A stretch of DNA of 64,000 bases, taken from positions 1 to 64,000 of the forward strand of contig NZ_JAAATX020000005.1 of the NCBI RefSeq assembly GCF_009908265.2. The letters run 5' to 3'. The position numbers and the translations under genes are program-made. This stretch comes from Paragemmobacter amnigenus (GTDB lineage Bacteria > Pseudomonadota > Alphaproteobacteria > Rhodobacterales > Rhodobacteraceae). A model generated the notes under the pieces. That model worked only from the letters and a program-made list of their open reading frames with translations. It did not search any database and was not told where the DNA came from. Of this stretch, positions 9,195-17,654 are shown in pieces. Numbering within the stretch: position 1 is the stretch's first letter; each line of letters starts with the position of its first letter.

Positions 9195-10916
9195 TCAGAC
9201 CGGAACCGGCAATTCCTCGCGGTCCAGATCGCGGATGGCGAGCGGAGTATCCTGTGCCTTTGCCAAGGTCCAGCCGATCCGGCTTTCAAACCCGCCGGCA
9301 AGCGCCGAAAGGACGATCTGTTTTGTCGCACGCGGCTGCAAACGCCCTTTTTCCAGATAGGCCGACGGTTCAAGGCCCAAGATTCCGGCACCGTCATGAC
9401 GGAACACCCAGATTTCCCCCGACTTGAGCGCCAGCGACACCGCCGTCCCGCCCATGTCCAGCGTGGCATCCACATCGGGATGCAGGTGGAACCGCACCGC
9501 AAAGGCCACGCCCTCGGGCCGCCGGGCCAGAACGGAGGACAGCCGCTTGCGATCCGCCGCGCCCCGCGCCTCCAGCAGATCGGTCCCCGTCAGCCGCCGC
9601 CCCTGCACGTCCAGCGTAAGGATACGCGCATGGGTCAGACCGTGGCTCGCCACCCAGCCCCCATGCGCCGCCGACAGATGCACCCCCCCGTGATCCTGCG
9701 CCTGCTGCATGGCAATGACCTGCGCGCGCGACGCGAACTCGGCCCCGCCCTTGCCCAGCCGCGACGACGACGACCCCTCCAGCGACAGTGTGGAATGCGA
9801 CGCCGTCGCCCGCCCTGCCAGTGCCCAGTCCTCGCCGAAGGGCCGCCCCGACCCGCAACTCACGATCACCGGCCGCCGCCCCGAGGTCAGCTCGAAAGCC
9901 AGCGTCGAGGCATGGGCATTCTCGCCCGCCGCCCCGTCCGGCGGTGCCGCCGCATCCACGATGACCGTCGACCGGCCCGAGGCCAGCCGCACGAAGCCCA
10001 TCGCAGGAACGCCCGCCACCGGCCCGCCCCGCACACCCGACACCGCCAGCGCCTGATCCAGCCGCCCCTCCAGCCCGCGCCCGCCGCCGTGGAACCGCGC
10101 CAGACCGCCATCCGCATGGCGCAGCGCGCGCAGCGTCGGCACGATCCGCCCCACCGCCGTGGTCAGCTCCACCGGAACATCCCGCCCCGCCTCGGCCAAT
10201 GCCTGCACCGCCCAGTTCAGCAGCGTCAGCACCTCCAGCAGATCCTCGGGGTTGCGCGTCGGGATGCCGCCGCCCGCATCCACTTCGCGCTGGCAATCCC
10301 GCGCCAGCGCCTGCACCGCCCCGCGCACCAGCCCCGCCTTCCCCTCCAGCGCCAGCCCCGCCACGATCAGCCCCGTCAGCGCCTCGAACCGCGCCAGACC
10401 CGGCGCCGCCCGCATCCATCGCCGCGCAAGGAAATGCGTCTGCACCGTCAGCGCACGGAAATAGGTCTCGGACCCCGCCCTGTCCTGCCCCTGCAGGATC
10501 AGCGTCGCATGGTTGATCCACCGGATCAGCCGCCGCCCCGTCAGTTCCGGCGTCCAGCCCGCCCCCCGCCCGCGCCCGAAGCGCGCGATCCAGCCATAGG
10601 TCCAGTCCTGCGCCCGCTTGCGCGCCGCCGCATCGCCCAGCGCGGCCAGATCGTCCAGCCAGACAAACCCCTGTATCTCGGTCGCAAAGGCCGGATCGGG
10701 CGCGGCCACGTCCCAGATCGCGGTCCCCGGCGCCTCGACCAGCTTGCCCGCAAACAGGAAGTTGCCCGCCACCAGTTGCCGCCCGCGCGCGAACAGCCCG
10801 ATGGTGCGCGGCTCGGGCTGCGACAGGAAGGCCTGCGCGGGCCGCGCCAGACCTGCGCGCCAGACGGCAAACCGGTTTCCCAGCGACCCCGCCGATGATG
10901 TCCTGCTGGCTGCCAT
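9195..10916 (-). CDS. Heparinase II/III family protein
   Basis: A protein of about 573 residues of the heparinase II/III (polysaccharide lyase-like) family. It has an alpha-helical N-terminal part with RRLIRWINHATLILQG and a beta-rich C-terminal part with DTDGxRAD-like segments replaced by HASTLAFELTSGRRPVIVSCG. It has no obvious signal peptide. I recall it being conserved beside purH in Rhodobacterales, but its substrate is not known. The start could also be the GTG at 10934; the ATG at 10916 was chosen as the simpler option. Confidence 0.8.
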   Translation of the reverse strand: MAASRTSSAGSLGNRFAVWRAGLARPAQAFLSQPEPRTIGLFARGRQLVAGNFLFAGKLVEAPGTAIWDVAAPDPAFATEIQGFVWLDDLAALGDAAARKRAQDWTYGWIARFGRGRGAGWTPELTGRRLIRWINHATLILQGQDRAGSETYFRALTVQTHFLARRWMRAAPGLARFEALTGLIVAGLALEGKAGLVRGAVQALARDCQREVDAGGGIPTRNPEDLLEVLTLLNWAVQALAEAGRDVPVELTTAVGRIVPTLRALRHADGGLARFHGGGRGLEGRLDQALAVSGVRGGPVAGVPAMGFVRLASGRSTVIVDAAAPPDGAAGENAHASTLAFELTSGRRPVIVSCGSGRPFGEDWALAGRATASHSTLSLEGSSSSRLGKGGAEFASRAQVIAMQQAQDHGGVHLSAAHGGWVASHGLTHARILTLDVQGRRLTGTDLLEARGAADRKRLSSVLARRPEGVAFAVRFHLHPDVDATLDMGGTAVSLALKSGEIWVFRHDGAGILGLEPSAYLEKGRLQPRATKQIVLSALAGGFESRIGWTLAKAQDTPLAIRDLDREELPVPV

Positions 10917-11017
10917 CCCCGCCTGTACCTGCACTGCCCCGCCCGGATGTGCCCCCGGATCTGGCGTGCAGTCTAGCCGCAGGATGGCCCCGCTGTCACC
11001 TCACATCACGGCGCGCC

Positions 11018-12163
11018 TCAGCGCGCCAGATGGTCCACCCGCTCCAGATACTGGGCCAGCCCGCGGATCTGCCCCATCCACTTCGCCAGAAGCTTCGGGT
11101 CATGCGGCGCGGCATGGACCCCCGCCGGAATCTCGCGCGACAGCACCGATTCGACCGCCAGAGACACAGGCACCGACACCAGCCGCGCCATGGCCGTCCC
11201 GCGCGCATCGCCCCATGCGTCCATCGCCCATTCCTCGTGCCAGACGACCTTGCCGTCCCGCTCGGCCTTCAGCGACACAAACAGGATCACGCGATCCGGC
11301 TCGCCCTCGTCATAGGAATTCTCGGCCCAGAACTGCGCCGCCATCTCGGCCAGCCGCGCATCGCCCGCGGGGCCTTCCAGCGTCTCGATCTCGCGGAACA
11401 CGGGCGCCCATGCCTCGGCCCAGCCGTTCAGGCGGATGGTGCCGCGCACGAAATCCCTGACCTTCCAGTCGGGGTCGAAGCGGTAATCTTCCATGAAGGG
11501 ATAGGAATCGCGGTTGGGATAAACCTCGAAACTCTCGGGCACGGGCAGCGGCGCGTCATAGGCAGTGATCGCATCCCATGGCCGGTTCACCCGCAGCTCG
11601 CTGAAATTCCGCAAGGACCGCGACGGCGACCGCAGCGCCTTCAGCACGCCCAGCGGCGACCACGAAAACTTGTAGCGGAACGGATTGGCGATCTTCGGCA
11701 CCCCCCCGCAATAGGAGGTGAAGGACAGCACGTTGCCCGCGTCATAGGCCGCCGACGCCCGATACCGCACCACAAGGTCATGCGCCATCAGATGGTCGAT
11801 GCCGGGGTCCAGACCCACCTCGTTCACCGAACACAGGCCCTTTGCGCGGAAGTCGTCATCCAGCGCCCGCATCTCCGGCGCGATGTAGGACGACGACACG
11901 AAATGCGCGCCCTTTTCCAGACAGACCTTGGCAATCCCCACATGCTGATCCGCGGGCAGCATGGAAATCGCCACATCCCCCGCCTGCAACGCCGCCGCCA
12001 GCGCATCCAGGGCATAGGGCCGGATGTCCTGCGTCAGGTCGCCCACCGCCTCGCGCGCCTTTTCGACGGTGCGGTTCCACACCACCACCTTGTGCCCGCC
12101 CTCGATCAGCCGCCGCAGCCCCGGCACCGAGGAAAGCCCCGTCCCGCACCAATGGATCGTCAT
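11018..12163 (-). CDS. Saccharopine dehydrogenase-like protein (glutamate-forming type)
   Basis: A 381-residue saccharopine dehydrogenase family protein. The Rossmann start HWCGTGLSSVPGLRRL and the segment SYIAPEMRALDDDFRAKG followed by GLDPGIDH are typical of the enzyme that converts saccharopine to or from aminoadipate semialdehyde plus glutamate. It is downstream of a lysine-forming saccharopine dehydrogenase on the same strand. Together the two would interconvert lysine and aminoadipate semialdehyde, most likely for lysine breakdown. The ATG at 12163 avoids reading through the palindromes at 12.2 kb. Confidence 0.85.
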   Translation of the reverse strand: MTIHWCGTGLSSVPGLRRLIEGGHKVVVWNRTVEKAREAVGDLTQDIRPYALDALAAALQAGDVAISMLPADQHVGIAKVCLEKGAHFVSSSYIAPEMRALDDDFRAKGLCSVNEVGLDPGIDHLMAHDLVVRYRASAAYDAGNVLSFTSYCGGVPKIANPFRYKFSWSPLGVLKALRSPSRSLRNFSELRVNRPWDAITAYDAPLPVPESFEVYPNRDSYPFMEDYRFDPDWKVRDFVRGTIRLNGWAEAWAPVFREIETLEGPAGDARLAEMAAQFWAENSYDEGEPDRVILFVSLKAERDGKVVWHEEWAMDAWGDARGTAMARLVSVPVSLAVESVLSREIPAGVHAAPHDPKLLAKWMGQIRGLAQYLERVDHLAR

Positions 12164-12195
12164 GTTCCCGTCTCCCTTGGCGGGGCCCCCGCCCC

Positions 12196-12241
12196 GCAAA
12201 AATCTTCGAAGATTTTTGCAAATTCCTTCCAAGGAATTTGC
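12196..12241. repeat. Twin abutting palindromes
   Basis: A perfect 24-base palindrome (half-site GCAAAAATCTTC, 12196-12219) shares its last GC with a second one of 11-bp arms around CC (half-site GCAAATTCCTT, 12218-12241). They lie between the two saccharopine dehydrogenase genes and are AT-rich against the background. Possible roles are mRNA processing or a dispersed extragenic repeat; no T-run marks a terminator. Confidence 0.85.
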
Positions 12242-12250
12242 CTCTCCGCG

Positions 12251-13300
12251 TCACACCGTGGCGATATGCCGGTCGTATTCCGCCTTCGCCCGCCCCCAGA
12301 CACCCGCGCCAAGCTCGCCCAGCGTCAGCAGGCTGGGCAGAAGTTGCGCCGCGTAATCCTGCGACGATTCCACCGGCATCAGCGACGGCAGGTTGTCGAT
12401 CGCCGTCACATCCAGCGGCGGGTTCTCCGCCACGCGCAGCGCGGGCGCGGCCCAGTCCGTCGCGCGGTCATAGACCTTGATGGGCGAAAAGTCCGACGTC
12501 GGATCGCAGGCGATATCCCCGATCACCGTCAGCTTGCGCGGGTCGGTCTTGGCGCTGGCCGGCACGAAGACCGGACACCCCGGTCGCGCAAGGATGCAGT
12601 TCAGGAAGATCTCGTGCTGCAACACCTCCGGAAACGGCCCGCCGCTTGCGGTTTCGGCCATGTCCCATTTCGTCACCGCCACGCCCATCTTGGCGCACAG
12701 GTCCGACGCCCCCGTCCCCACGCGCCCCAGCGCGCCGATGACGATGGCGCGGGGGCGGTCCATGCCCGCCATCTCGCGCTCCAGATCGGCGATCAGCGCC
12801 GCCTGACTGGCATACTTGGCCACCGGCCCCGCGATCCCGCCGCGCTGCTGCGCCGCCCAGCATTTCAGGGAAACAGCCGCCCCCGCAAACCCCGCCCAAT
12901 AGCCGAAGGCCGCGACGCGCCGCCCGCCTTCGTCCACCAGATATTCCAGATCATAGAGCGTCCCGCCGCCCGCCTTGAACCGGCGCAGCAAGTCGCGCCC
13001 CGCAGGCTGGCCCTTGTAGGCATGGCCGAACATGATGTGGCGATGCACCAGGGGCGTGCCATCCTCGGGCAATTCCTTCAGGCCGAAGATGATCGCGTCG
13101 CGCGGCGCATCGGGCCACAGGTTTTCCGCCACGATCTCGCACCCCGCCGCGCGGTAGCCGTCGATCGGAATGGCCCGGACCGAGCTTTCCTCGACCGACA
13201 CCCGTATCCCCGCCTTGACCAGCGCCGCCGCGCCCTCGGGCGTCAGTCCGACCCGTTCCTCGTTCGGGCGCTGCTCGGCCCGTACCCACAGATGCGTCAT
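12251..13300 (-). CDS. Saccharopine dehydrogenase (NAD+, L-lysine-forming)
   Basis: A 349-residue protein that resembles yeast Lys1 along its length: HLWVRAEQRPNEERVGLTP at the start, GTLYDLEYLVDEGGRRVAAFG, IVIGALGRVGTGA for the dinucleotide fold, and a C-terminal LPSLLTLGE. It would catalyse saccharopine + NAD+ to lysine + 2-oxoglutarate, or the reverse. It is transcribed just before the second saccharopine dehydrogenase, separated by the twin palindromes. The length is normal for the monofunctional enzyme. Confidence 0.88.
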   Translation of the reverse strand: MTHLWVRAEQRPNEERVGLTPEGAAALVKAGIRVSVEESSVRAIPIDGYRAAGCEIVAENLWPDAPRDAIIFGLKELPEDGTPLVHRHIMFGHAYKGQPAGRDLLRRFKAGGGTLYDLEYLVDEGGRRVAAFGYWAGFAGAAVSLKCWAAQQRGGIAGPVAKYASQAALIADLEREMAGMDRPRAIVIGALGRVGTGASDLCAKMGVAVTKWDMAETASGGPFPEVLQHEIFLNCILARPGCPVFVPASAKTDPRKLTVIGDIACDPTSDFSPIKVYDRATDWAAPALRVAENPPLDVTAIDNLPSLMPVESSQDYAAQLLPSLLTLGELGAGVWGRAKAEYDRHIATV

Positions 13301-13303
13301 GCC

Positions 13304-13519
13304 TTATCCTTCCAAGGCGCGGTATCCGCGCCGTCCCGCCCGCCTGCGCCACCGCTCTGCCGCCAGACAGGCGTCGCGCAGATTGGAAAACCACACCAGC
13401 AAGGCCTTGCCCCGCTTGCCCGTCCGCCCCCATTCGCGCAGCACGGAATACTCGCCGAACAGGTTGTAGCTGACCTCGACGCGGTAGAACCAAACGCAGG
13501 GGCGGCTGTCGCGCAGCAT
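13304..13519 (-). CDS. WGR domain protein
   Basis: A 71-residue protein made of a single WGR domain: REWGRTGKRGKALLVWFSN followed by a helix and an Arg-rich end. WGR domains bind nucleic acid and occur in PARPs and small bacterial proteins of unknown role. The stop lies three bases from the start of the lysine-forming saccharopine dehydrogenase. The ATG at 13519 is the best start, but an upstream in-frame GTG cannot be ruled out. Confidence 0.75.
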   Translation of the reverse strand: MLRDSRPCVWFYRVEVSYNLFGEYSVLREWGRTGKRGKALLVWFSNLRDACLAAERWRRRAGRRGYRALEG

Positions 13520-13599
13520 CACGAAATTCAGCACCGGCAGGCTCCGTCTTGCCGTTCCGGCCCATGGATTACCCAGATTGGCCGCGCGGCGAAAGGGGA

Positions 13600-14388
13600 T
13601 CAGATGTCGAAGGACGCGAATACCGGCACATGGTCCGACGGCTGCTCCCACCCGCGACAGGGCCGCAGGATGCGGCTGCCATGCCCCGCATTGGCGATAT
13701 CCGGCGTCGCCCAGACATGGTCCAGCCGCCGCCCCTTGTCCGCCGCATCCCAATCCGCCGCGCGATAGGACCACCACGAATAGAGCAGCCCCGACGGAAT
13801 ATCCTGCCGCGTGATATCCACCCATTTCCCCGCATCCTGCGCCTGCGCCAGATGCTCCACCTCGATCGGTGTGTGGCTCACGATCTTCAAAAGCTGCTTG
13901 TGCGACCAGACATCATCCTCGCGCGGGGCGATGTTCAGATCACCCACGAGGATGGACCGCGCAGGCTTTTCCGCAAAGAAATGGTCCCGCATCTCGGTCA
14001 GGAAATCCAGCTTCTGGCCGAACTTCTCGTTCTGCTCGCGGTCGGGAATGTCGCCCCCCGCCGGAACATAGCAGTTGTGGATCACCACCCCGTTGGGCAG
14101 CCGCGCCGCCACGTGCCGCGCATGGCCGAGGCTGGCAAAATCCCGCGCCCCCACCTCTTCCAGCGGCAGCTTGGAAATGATCGCGACGCCGTTATACCCC
14201 TTCTGCCCCCGTGCGACCATGTGGGTGTAACCCAGCGCGCGGAACGTCTCGACGGGGATCTTCTCGACCGGGCTCTTGCATTCCTGCAGGCACAGCACAT
14301 CCGGCCCCTCATCCGCCATCAGCCGCGCCACCAGCCCCTCGCGCAGGCGGACCGAGTTGATGTTCCAAGTGGCAAGGGTGAAGGGCAT
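13600..14388 (-). CDS. xthA: Exodeoxyribonuclease III
   Basis: A 262-residue AP endonuclease/3'-5' exonuclease of the Xth type. Catalytic motifs are in order: WNINSVR with the early Asn, LQECKSP with the metal-binding Glu, GDLNIAP with Asp and Asn, and the C-terminal SDHVPV with the Asp-His pair. It repairs abasic sites and 3' blocked ends. The ATG at 14388 (MPFTLATWNINSVR) fits the family, so upstream ATGs in frame were ignored. Confidence 0.95.
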   Translation of the reverse strand: MPFTLATWNINSVRLREGLVARLMADEGPDVLCLQECKSPVEKIPVETFRALGYTHMVARGQKGYNGVAIISKLPLEEVGARDFASLGHARHVAARLPNGVVIHNCYVPAGGDIPDREQNEKFGQKLDFLTEMRDHFFAEKPARSILVGDLNIAPREDDVWSHKQLLKIVSHTPIEVEHLAQAQDAGKWVDITRQDIPSGLLYSWWSYRAADWDAADKGRRLDHVWATPDIANAGHGSRILRPCRGWEQPSDHVPVFASFDI

Positions 14389-14453
14389 TCGCAGGCTCCG
14401 GCAAAAGGGACGGCAGACCCTAGGGCCGACCGTCCCGATGCTCAAGCCCGCGC

Positions 14454-14768
14454 TCAGTCGTTGAGCGTGTAGGTCTCGATCCCGCACAGATCCTGCGTCT
14501 GCTCCAGCTCGCCGCCCTCGGCGGTGGCGAAGCGCAGGTCGAACTCGCAGATTTCCGAACCGCCGGTGATGGTGACGGTCGCCGTTTCACCCGGCGCCAC
14601 GATCTGGTCGCCCAGGATGTTGTCGCCCCATTCATCCGCTTCGGTAGGCGAGACATACATCTCGTTCAGGGTGTGCGAGCTGGCATTCTCCAGCGTGAAG
14701 ACCAAATCTTCGGCCAGAACCGGGGTTGCCGACAGGGCGGCCAGCGCGGCCACGAACATGTAACGCAT
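14454..14768 (-). CDS. Small exported protein of unknown function
   Basis: A 104-residue protein with a clear signal peptide (cut after PVLAE near residue 20). The mature part is acidic, contains two cysteines (SEICEFDLRF and TQDLCGIETY) that could form a periplasmic disulfide, and has the segment NASSHTLNEMYVSP. I recall similar small exported proteins in Rhodobacterales but no known function. A good ribosome binding site, GGAGG, precedes the ATG at 14768 by about seven bases. Confidence 0.75.
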   Translation of the reverse strand: MRYMFVAALAALSATPVLAEDLVFTLENASSHTLNEMYVSPTEADEWGDNILGDQIVAPGETATVTITGGSEICEFDLRFATAEGGELEQTQDLCGIETYTLND

Positions 14769-14885
14769 AGAAACCTCCAAATGGGCCGCAGACCACCTGC
14801 AGCACGACGCCTTCTTACAAAGATCACGGCGAAAACCAAAAGCCGTTTAATTATACTTTGGTATGAAACCGCGCACTCCGGCAGG

Positions 14886-14965
14886 AAAAAGCCCGGGCAA
14901 TTCTGGCCCGGGCATCAAGTCCAACAGGGAGGTAGGCCCTGTCTATCGCAGGCCCGTTTGCGAAA
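14886..14965 (-). ncRNA. Candidate small RNA 1 (CCTCCCTGTTGGA type)
   Basis: On the minus strand a hairpin ACAGGG-CCTACCT-CCCTGT (14924-14942) is followed by the 13-mer CCTCCCTGTTGGA (which overlaps the hairpin) and then a perfect terminator stem GCCCGGGC with a 7-base loop and five Ts (14886-14913). A second, related unit lies about 120 bases upstream. The C-rich CCTCCC part could pair with Shine-Dalgarno sequences. The 5' end is a guess; no promoter was found directly in front of this copy, so it may be cut from a longer transcript. Confidence 0.55.
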
Positions 14966-15009
14966 CCTTGACACAAATCAATATCTGCGCCGCATCGTTC
15001 CGGCGGCAG

Positions 15010-15108
15010 AAAAAAGGCCGGGCACGAAGCCCGGCCAGTTCCAACAGGGAGGATGCCATGTCATGACCCCGACATGGCAAGGGGATCGGTCATGCGATCA
15101 ATCTCGCA
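15010..15108 (-). ncRNA. Candidate small RNA 2 (CCTCCCTGTTGGA type)
   Basis: A second unit with the same 13-mer CCTCCCTGTTGGA (15040-15052). It is preceded by a stem CCATGTC/GACATGG (15056-15077) and followed by a strong terminator, GGCCGGGC and GCCCGGCC around a 5-base loop with six Ts (15010-15036). The conserved 13-mer and the different flanking stems argue for selection on the motif. It lies just behind the response regulator gene on the same strand and may come from its own promoter or from the regulator's 3' end. Confidence 0.55.
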
Positions 15109-15114
15109 TGAAAG

Positions 15115-15142
15115 GGTATATAGGGAGTGAATCCGGCGACAA
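15115..15142 (-). promoter_or_regulatory. Possible promoter for small RNA 2
   Basis: On the minus strand TTGTCG (15137-15142) and TATACC (15115-15120) are separated by 16 bases, a plausible -35/-10 pair between the response regulator stop and the small RNA. Transcription would begin near 15108. This is weak evidence on its own. Confidence 0.3.
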
Positions 15143-15149
15143 TAAGACC

Positions 15150-15836
15150 TCAGGCCACCAGACGGTAACCGCCGCTCTCCGTCACCAGCAAACGCGCATT
15201 GGACGGATCGGGTTCGATCTTCTGCCGCAACCGGTAGATGTGGGTTTCCAGCGTATGGGTCGTCACACCGGCATTGTAGCCCCAGACCTCATGCAGCAGC
15301 ACATCGCGGGCCACAACGCCTTGTTGTGCGCGATAAAGATACTTCAGGATGTTGGTTTCCTTTTCCGTCAGACGGATCTTCTTGTCCTTCTCGTCCACCA
15401 GCATCTTCTGCGCCGGCTTGAAGGTATAGGGGCCCAGCTGGAAGATCGCGTCCTCGGATTGCTCGTGCTGGCGCAACTGCGCCCTGATGCGCGCAAGCAA
15501 CACAGGGAATTTGAATGGCTTGGTCACATAGTCATTCGCCCCCGCGTCCAGCCCCAGAATGGTGTCCGCATCCGAATCGTGACCCGTCAGCATAAGCACC
15601 GGACACTTCACCCCGCCCTTCCGCATCCGGCGGCACAGCTCGCGCCCGTCGGTATCGGGCAGACCCACGTCAAGGATCACAAGGTCGTAAAGCCCCGCCT
15701 TCGCCTTCTCCATCCCCTCGGCGCCGGTGCGGGCCTCGAACACGTCGAAATCCTCGGTCATCACCAATTGCTCGCTCAGCGCCTCGCGCAGGTCGTCATC
15801 GTCATCGACCAGAAGGATTTTCCTCAGCGTGCCCAT
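15150..15836 (-). CDS. OmpR-family response regulator
   Basis: A 228-residue two-component response regulator. The receiver domain has the acidic patch VDDDDDL at residues 10-16, the phospho-acceptor D56 in LVILDVGLP, and the switch Lys in YVTKPFK. The C-terminal half is a winged-helix DNA-binding domain (LTEKETNILKYL, THTLETHIYRLRQKI). No histidine kinase gene is adjacent, so it is an orphan here. It is divergent from ribA, and small-RNA candidates follow it. Confidence 0.93.
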   Translation of the reverse strand: MGTLRKILLVDDDDDLREALSEQLVMTEDFDVFEARTGAEGMEKAKAGLYDLVILDVGLPDTDGRELCRRMRKGGVKCPVLMLTGHDSDADTILGLDAGANDYVTKPFKFPVLLARIRAQLRQHEQSEDAIFQLGPYTFKPAQKMLVDEKDKKIRLTEKETNILKYLYRAQQGVVARDVLLHEVWGYNAGVTTHTLETHIYRLRQKIEPDPSNARLLVTESGGYRLVA

Positions 15837-15986
15837 CCGAGCCTCCGTTACTGTCCGCTGCCTTCCAGATGCGCCCCGCGCGCGCCTCCGGCAAGAATTG
15901 CAACCATCCTCTCACGCGGTCGTGTCGGCTTGTGGGGATATGTTTCAATTTCCCGCGCATCCGCCTAGATAGGGGCAGAGGATTAC

Positions 15987-17087
15987 ATGCCGATACGCTC
16001 CGCCCTTGCCCCTACCCCTGTCGAACGCCTTGCCCGCGCACGCGGTGACCTGCGCATGGGCGTACCCGTTGTCATGACAGGCGACGGCCGCGCCTTTCTG
16101 GTCGTGGCGGTGGAATCGCTGGAACCTGCCCGCCTCGCCGCCCTGCGCGCACTGGGCCAGCCGGAACTGGCCCTGACCGCCCGCCGCGCCGAAACGCTGA
16201 AAACCCCCGCCTATGACGGCGACATCGCGCGGATTCTGGTGCCCGCCGATATGGGGGTGGACTGGCTCCGCGCCCTTGCCGACCCCGCCGATGACCTGCG
16301 CGTGCCGCTGAAAGGCCCGCTCCGCAGCCTGCGCGATGGCCAGTCGGACCTGCACCGCACCGCGCTGCAACTGGTGAAATCCGCCCACCTCCTGCCCGCC
16401 GCCCTGCTGGTGCCCGTCCCCCATGGTCTGGCTCTGGCCGAAGAAAACGGCCTCACCCTGCTGCCCCATGCCGACATCGCGCCGGAACTGGCGCGCATGT
16501 CGCCCCTGCACGCGGTCGTCAACGCCCGCCTGCCCATGGCTGCCGCACAGGCGGGCCGCGTCCACATCTTCCGCCCCGAAGACGGCGCCGAAGAGCATTA
16601 CGCGATCGAGGTGGGCAAACCAGACCGCTCCCTCCCCGTCCTTGCCCGCCTGCATTCCGCCTGCTTCACCGGCGATGTGCTGGGGTCGCTGAAATGCGAC
16701 TGCGGCCCGCAACTGCGCGCGGCGCTGGCCCAGATGGGACAGGAAGGCGCGGGCGTCCTGCTCTACCTCAATCAGGAAGGGCGGGGGATCGGGCTGGCCA
16801 ACAAGATGCGCGCCTATTCCCTTCAGGATCAGGGCTTCGACACGGTCGAGGCGAACCACCGTCTGGGGTTCGAGGATGACGAACGCGACTTCCGCATCGG
16901 CGCCGGCATCCTCCGCCAGATGGGCTTTTCCTCCGTGCGCCTGCTGACCAACAACCCGCGCAAGATCGCCATGATGGAAAGCTGCGGCCTGACCGTCACC
17001 GAACGCGTCCCGCTGAAGGTCGGCCAGACCGACCAGAACGCCGCCTATCTGGCGACCAAGGCCGCGAAATCCGGGCACCTCCTGTGA
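15987..17087 (+). CDS. ribA: GTP cyclohydrolase II
   Basis: A 366-residue RibA, the first enzyme of riboflavin synthesis. The zinc site is seen as [15 protein letters not shown] (C-x10-C-x-C), followed by [19 protein letters not shown] and LTNNPRKI, all expected for the catalytic domain. The N-terminal 170 or so residues are extra to the minimal enzyme (about 200 residues) and do not show the intact DHBP synthase motifs, so the protein is probably not bifunctional. The stop overlaps the next gene by ATGA-like coupling. No FMN riboswitch was recognised upstream. Confidence 0.93.
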   Translation: MPIRSALAPTPVERLARARGDLRMGVPVVMTGDGRAFLVVAVESLEPARLAALRALGQPELALTARRAETLKTPAYDGDIARILVPADMGVDWLRALADPADDLRVPLKGPLRSLRDGQSDLHRTALQLVKSAHLLPAALLVPVPHGLALAEENGLTLLPHADIAPELARMSPLHAVVNARLPMAAAQAGRVHIFRPEDGAEEHYAIEVGKPDRSLPVLARLHSACFTGDVLGSLKCDCGPQLRAALAQMGQEGAGVLLYLNQEGRGIGLANKMRAYSLQDQGFDTVEANHRLGFEDDERDFRIGAGILRQMGFSSVRLLTNNPRKIAMMESCGLTVTERVPLKVGQTDQNAAYLATKAAKSGHLL

Positions 17088-17593
17088 AACCGTCAGACCT
17101 GATCGTCACCCGGTGGGGCGCGCGCTTCATGGGGCGGACCTTCCCCTGTTCCATCGGGCGAGGCGGCATCGTCCCCGCCCGCGCCAAACGCGAAGGCGAC
17201 GGCGCCACCCCAGCAGGGGTGCACCGCTTTGTCGGCATGCTCTACCGCCCCGACCGCCTGTCACCGCGCGCCCTGCCCGATTGGGCGCTGCCCTTCGGCC
17301 CGTCCGACCTGTGGTCCGACGACCCGCGCGACCCCGACTACAACCTGATGGTCCGCGCCCCCCATCCATGGTCGCACGAACGCCTGACGCGGCCCGACCC
17401 GATGTACGACCTGATCCTGCTGACCGACTGGAACTGGCCCCATGCCGACCCCGGCCACGGCTCCGCCATCTTCGTGCACACATGGCGCCGCCCCCGCCGC
17501 GCCACCGCAGGCTGCGTCGCCTTCGCGCGGCCTGACCTCCTCTGGATCGCGAACCGCATCCGGCACGAGACTCGCCTGATCATCCGCCCCTGA
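17084..17593 (+). CDS. L,D-transpeptidase catalytic-domain family protein
   Basis: A 169-residue protein of the YkuD-like L,D-transpeptidase group. The catalytic region reads [22 protein letters not shown], with His and Cys at the expected spacing, although the usual SHGC core is TAGC here. The early segment [26 protein letters not shown] also fits. No signal peptide is visible, so it may act in the cytoplasm or be exported another way. It overlaps the ribA stop, so the two are probably cotranscribed. Confidence 0.83.
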   Translation: MKPSDLIVTRWGARFMGRTFPCSIGRGGIVPARAKREGDGATPAGVHRFVGMLYRPDRLSPRALPDWALPFGPSDLWSDDPRDPDYNLMVRAPHPWSHERLTRPDPMYDLILLTDWNWPHADPGHGSAIFVHTWRRPRRATAGCVAFARPDLLWIANRIRHETRLIIRP

Positions 17594-17654
17594 ATCCCGC
17601 TTCCCAAACCGCTTTGGACCGCATAATGTGCGCCTCGACAGGGGAGGACGGACC

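Noticed and set aside
10895-13768. Very long open frame on the plus strand (957 codons) opposite the saccharopine dehydrogenases
   Set aside because: It is a mirror of high-G+C codon bias; the product is Arg/His/Pro-rich with no domain, while the minus strand holds recognised enzymes.
14870-15080. The twin hairpins as plus-strand RNAs
   Set aside because: The T-runs that follow the terminator stems exist only on the minus strand.
15837-15986. FMN riboswitch before ribA
   Set aside because: The leader is only about 150 bases, shared with a divergent gene, and the conserved RFN helices were not found.
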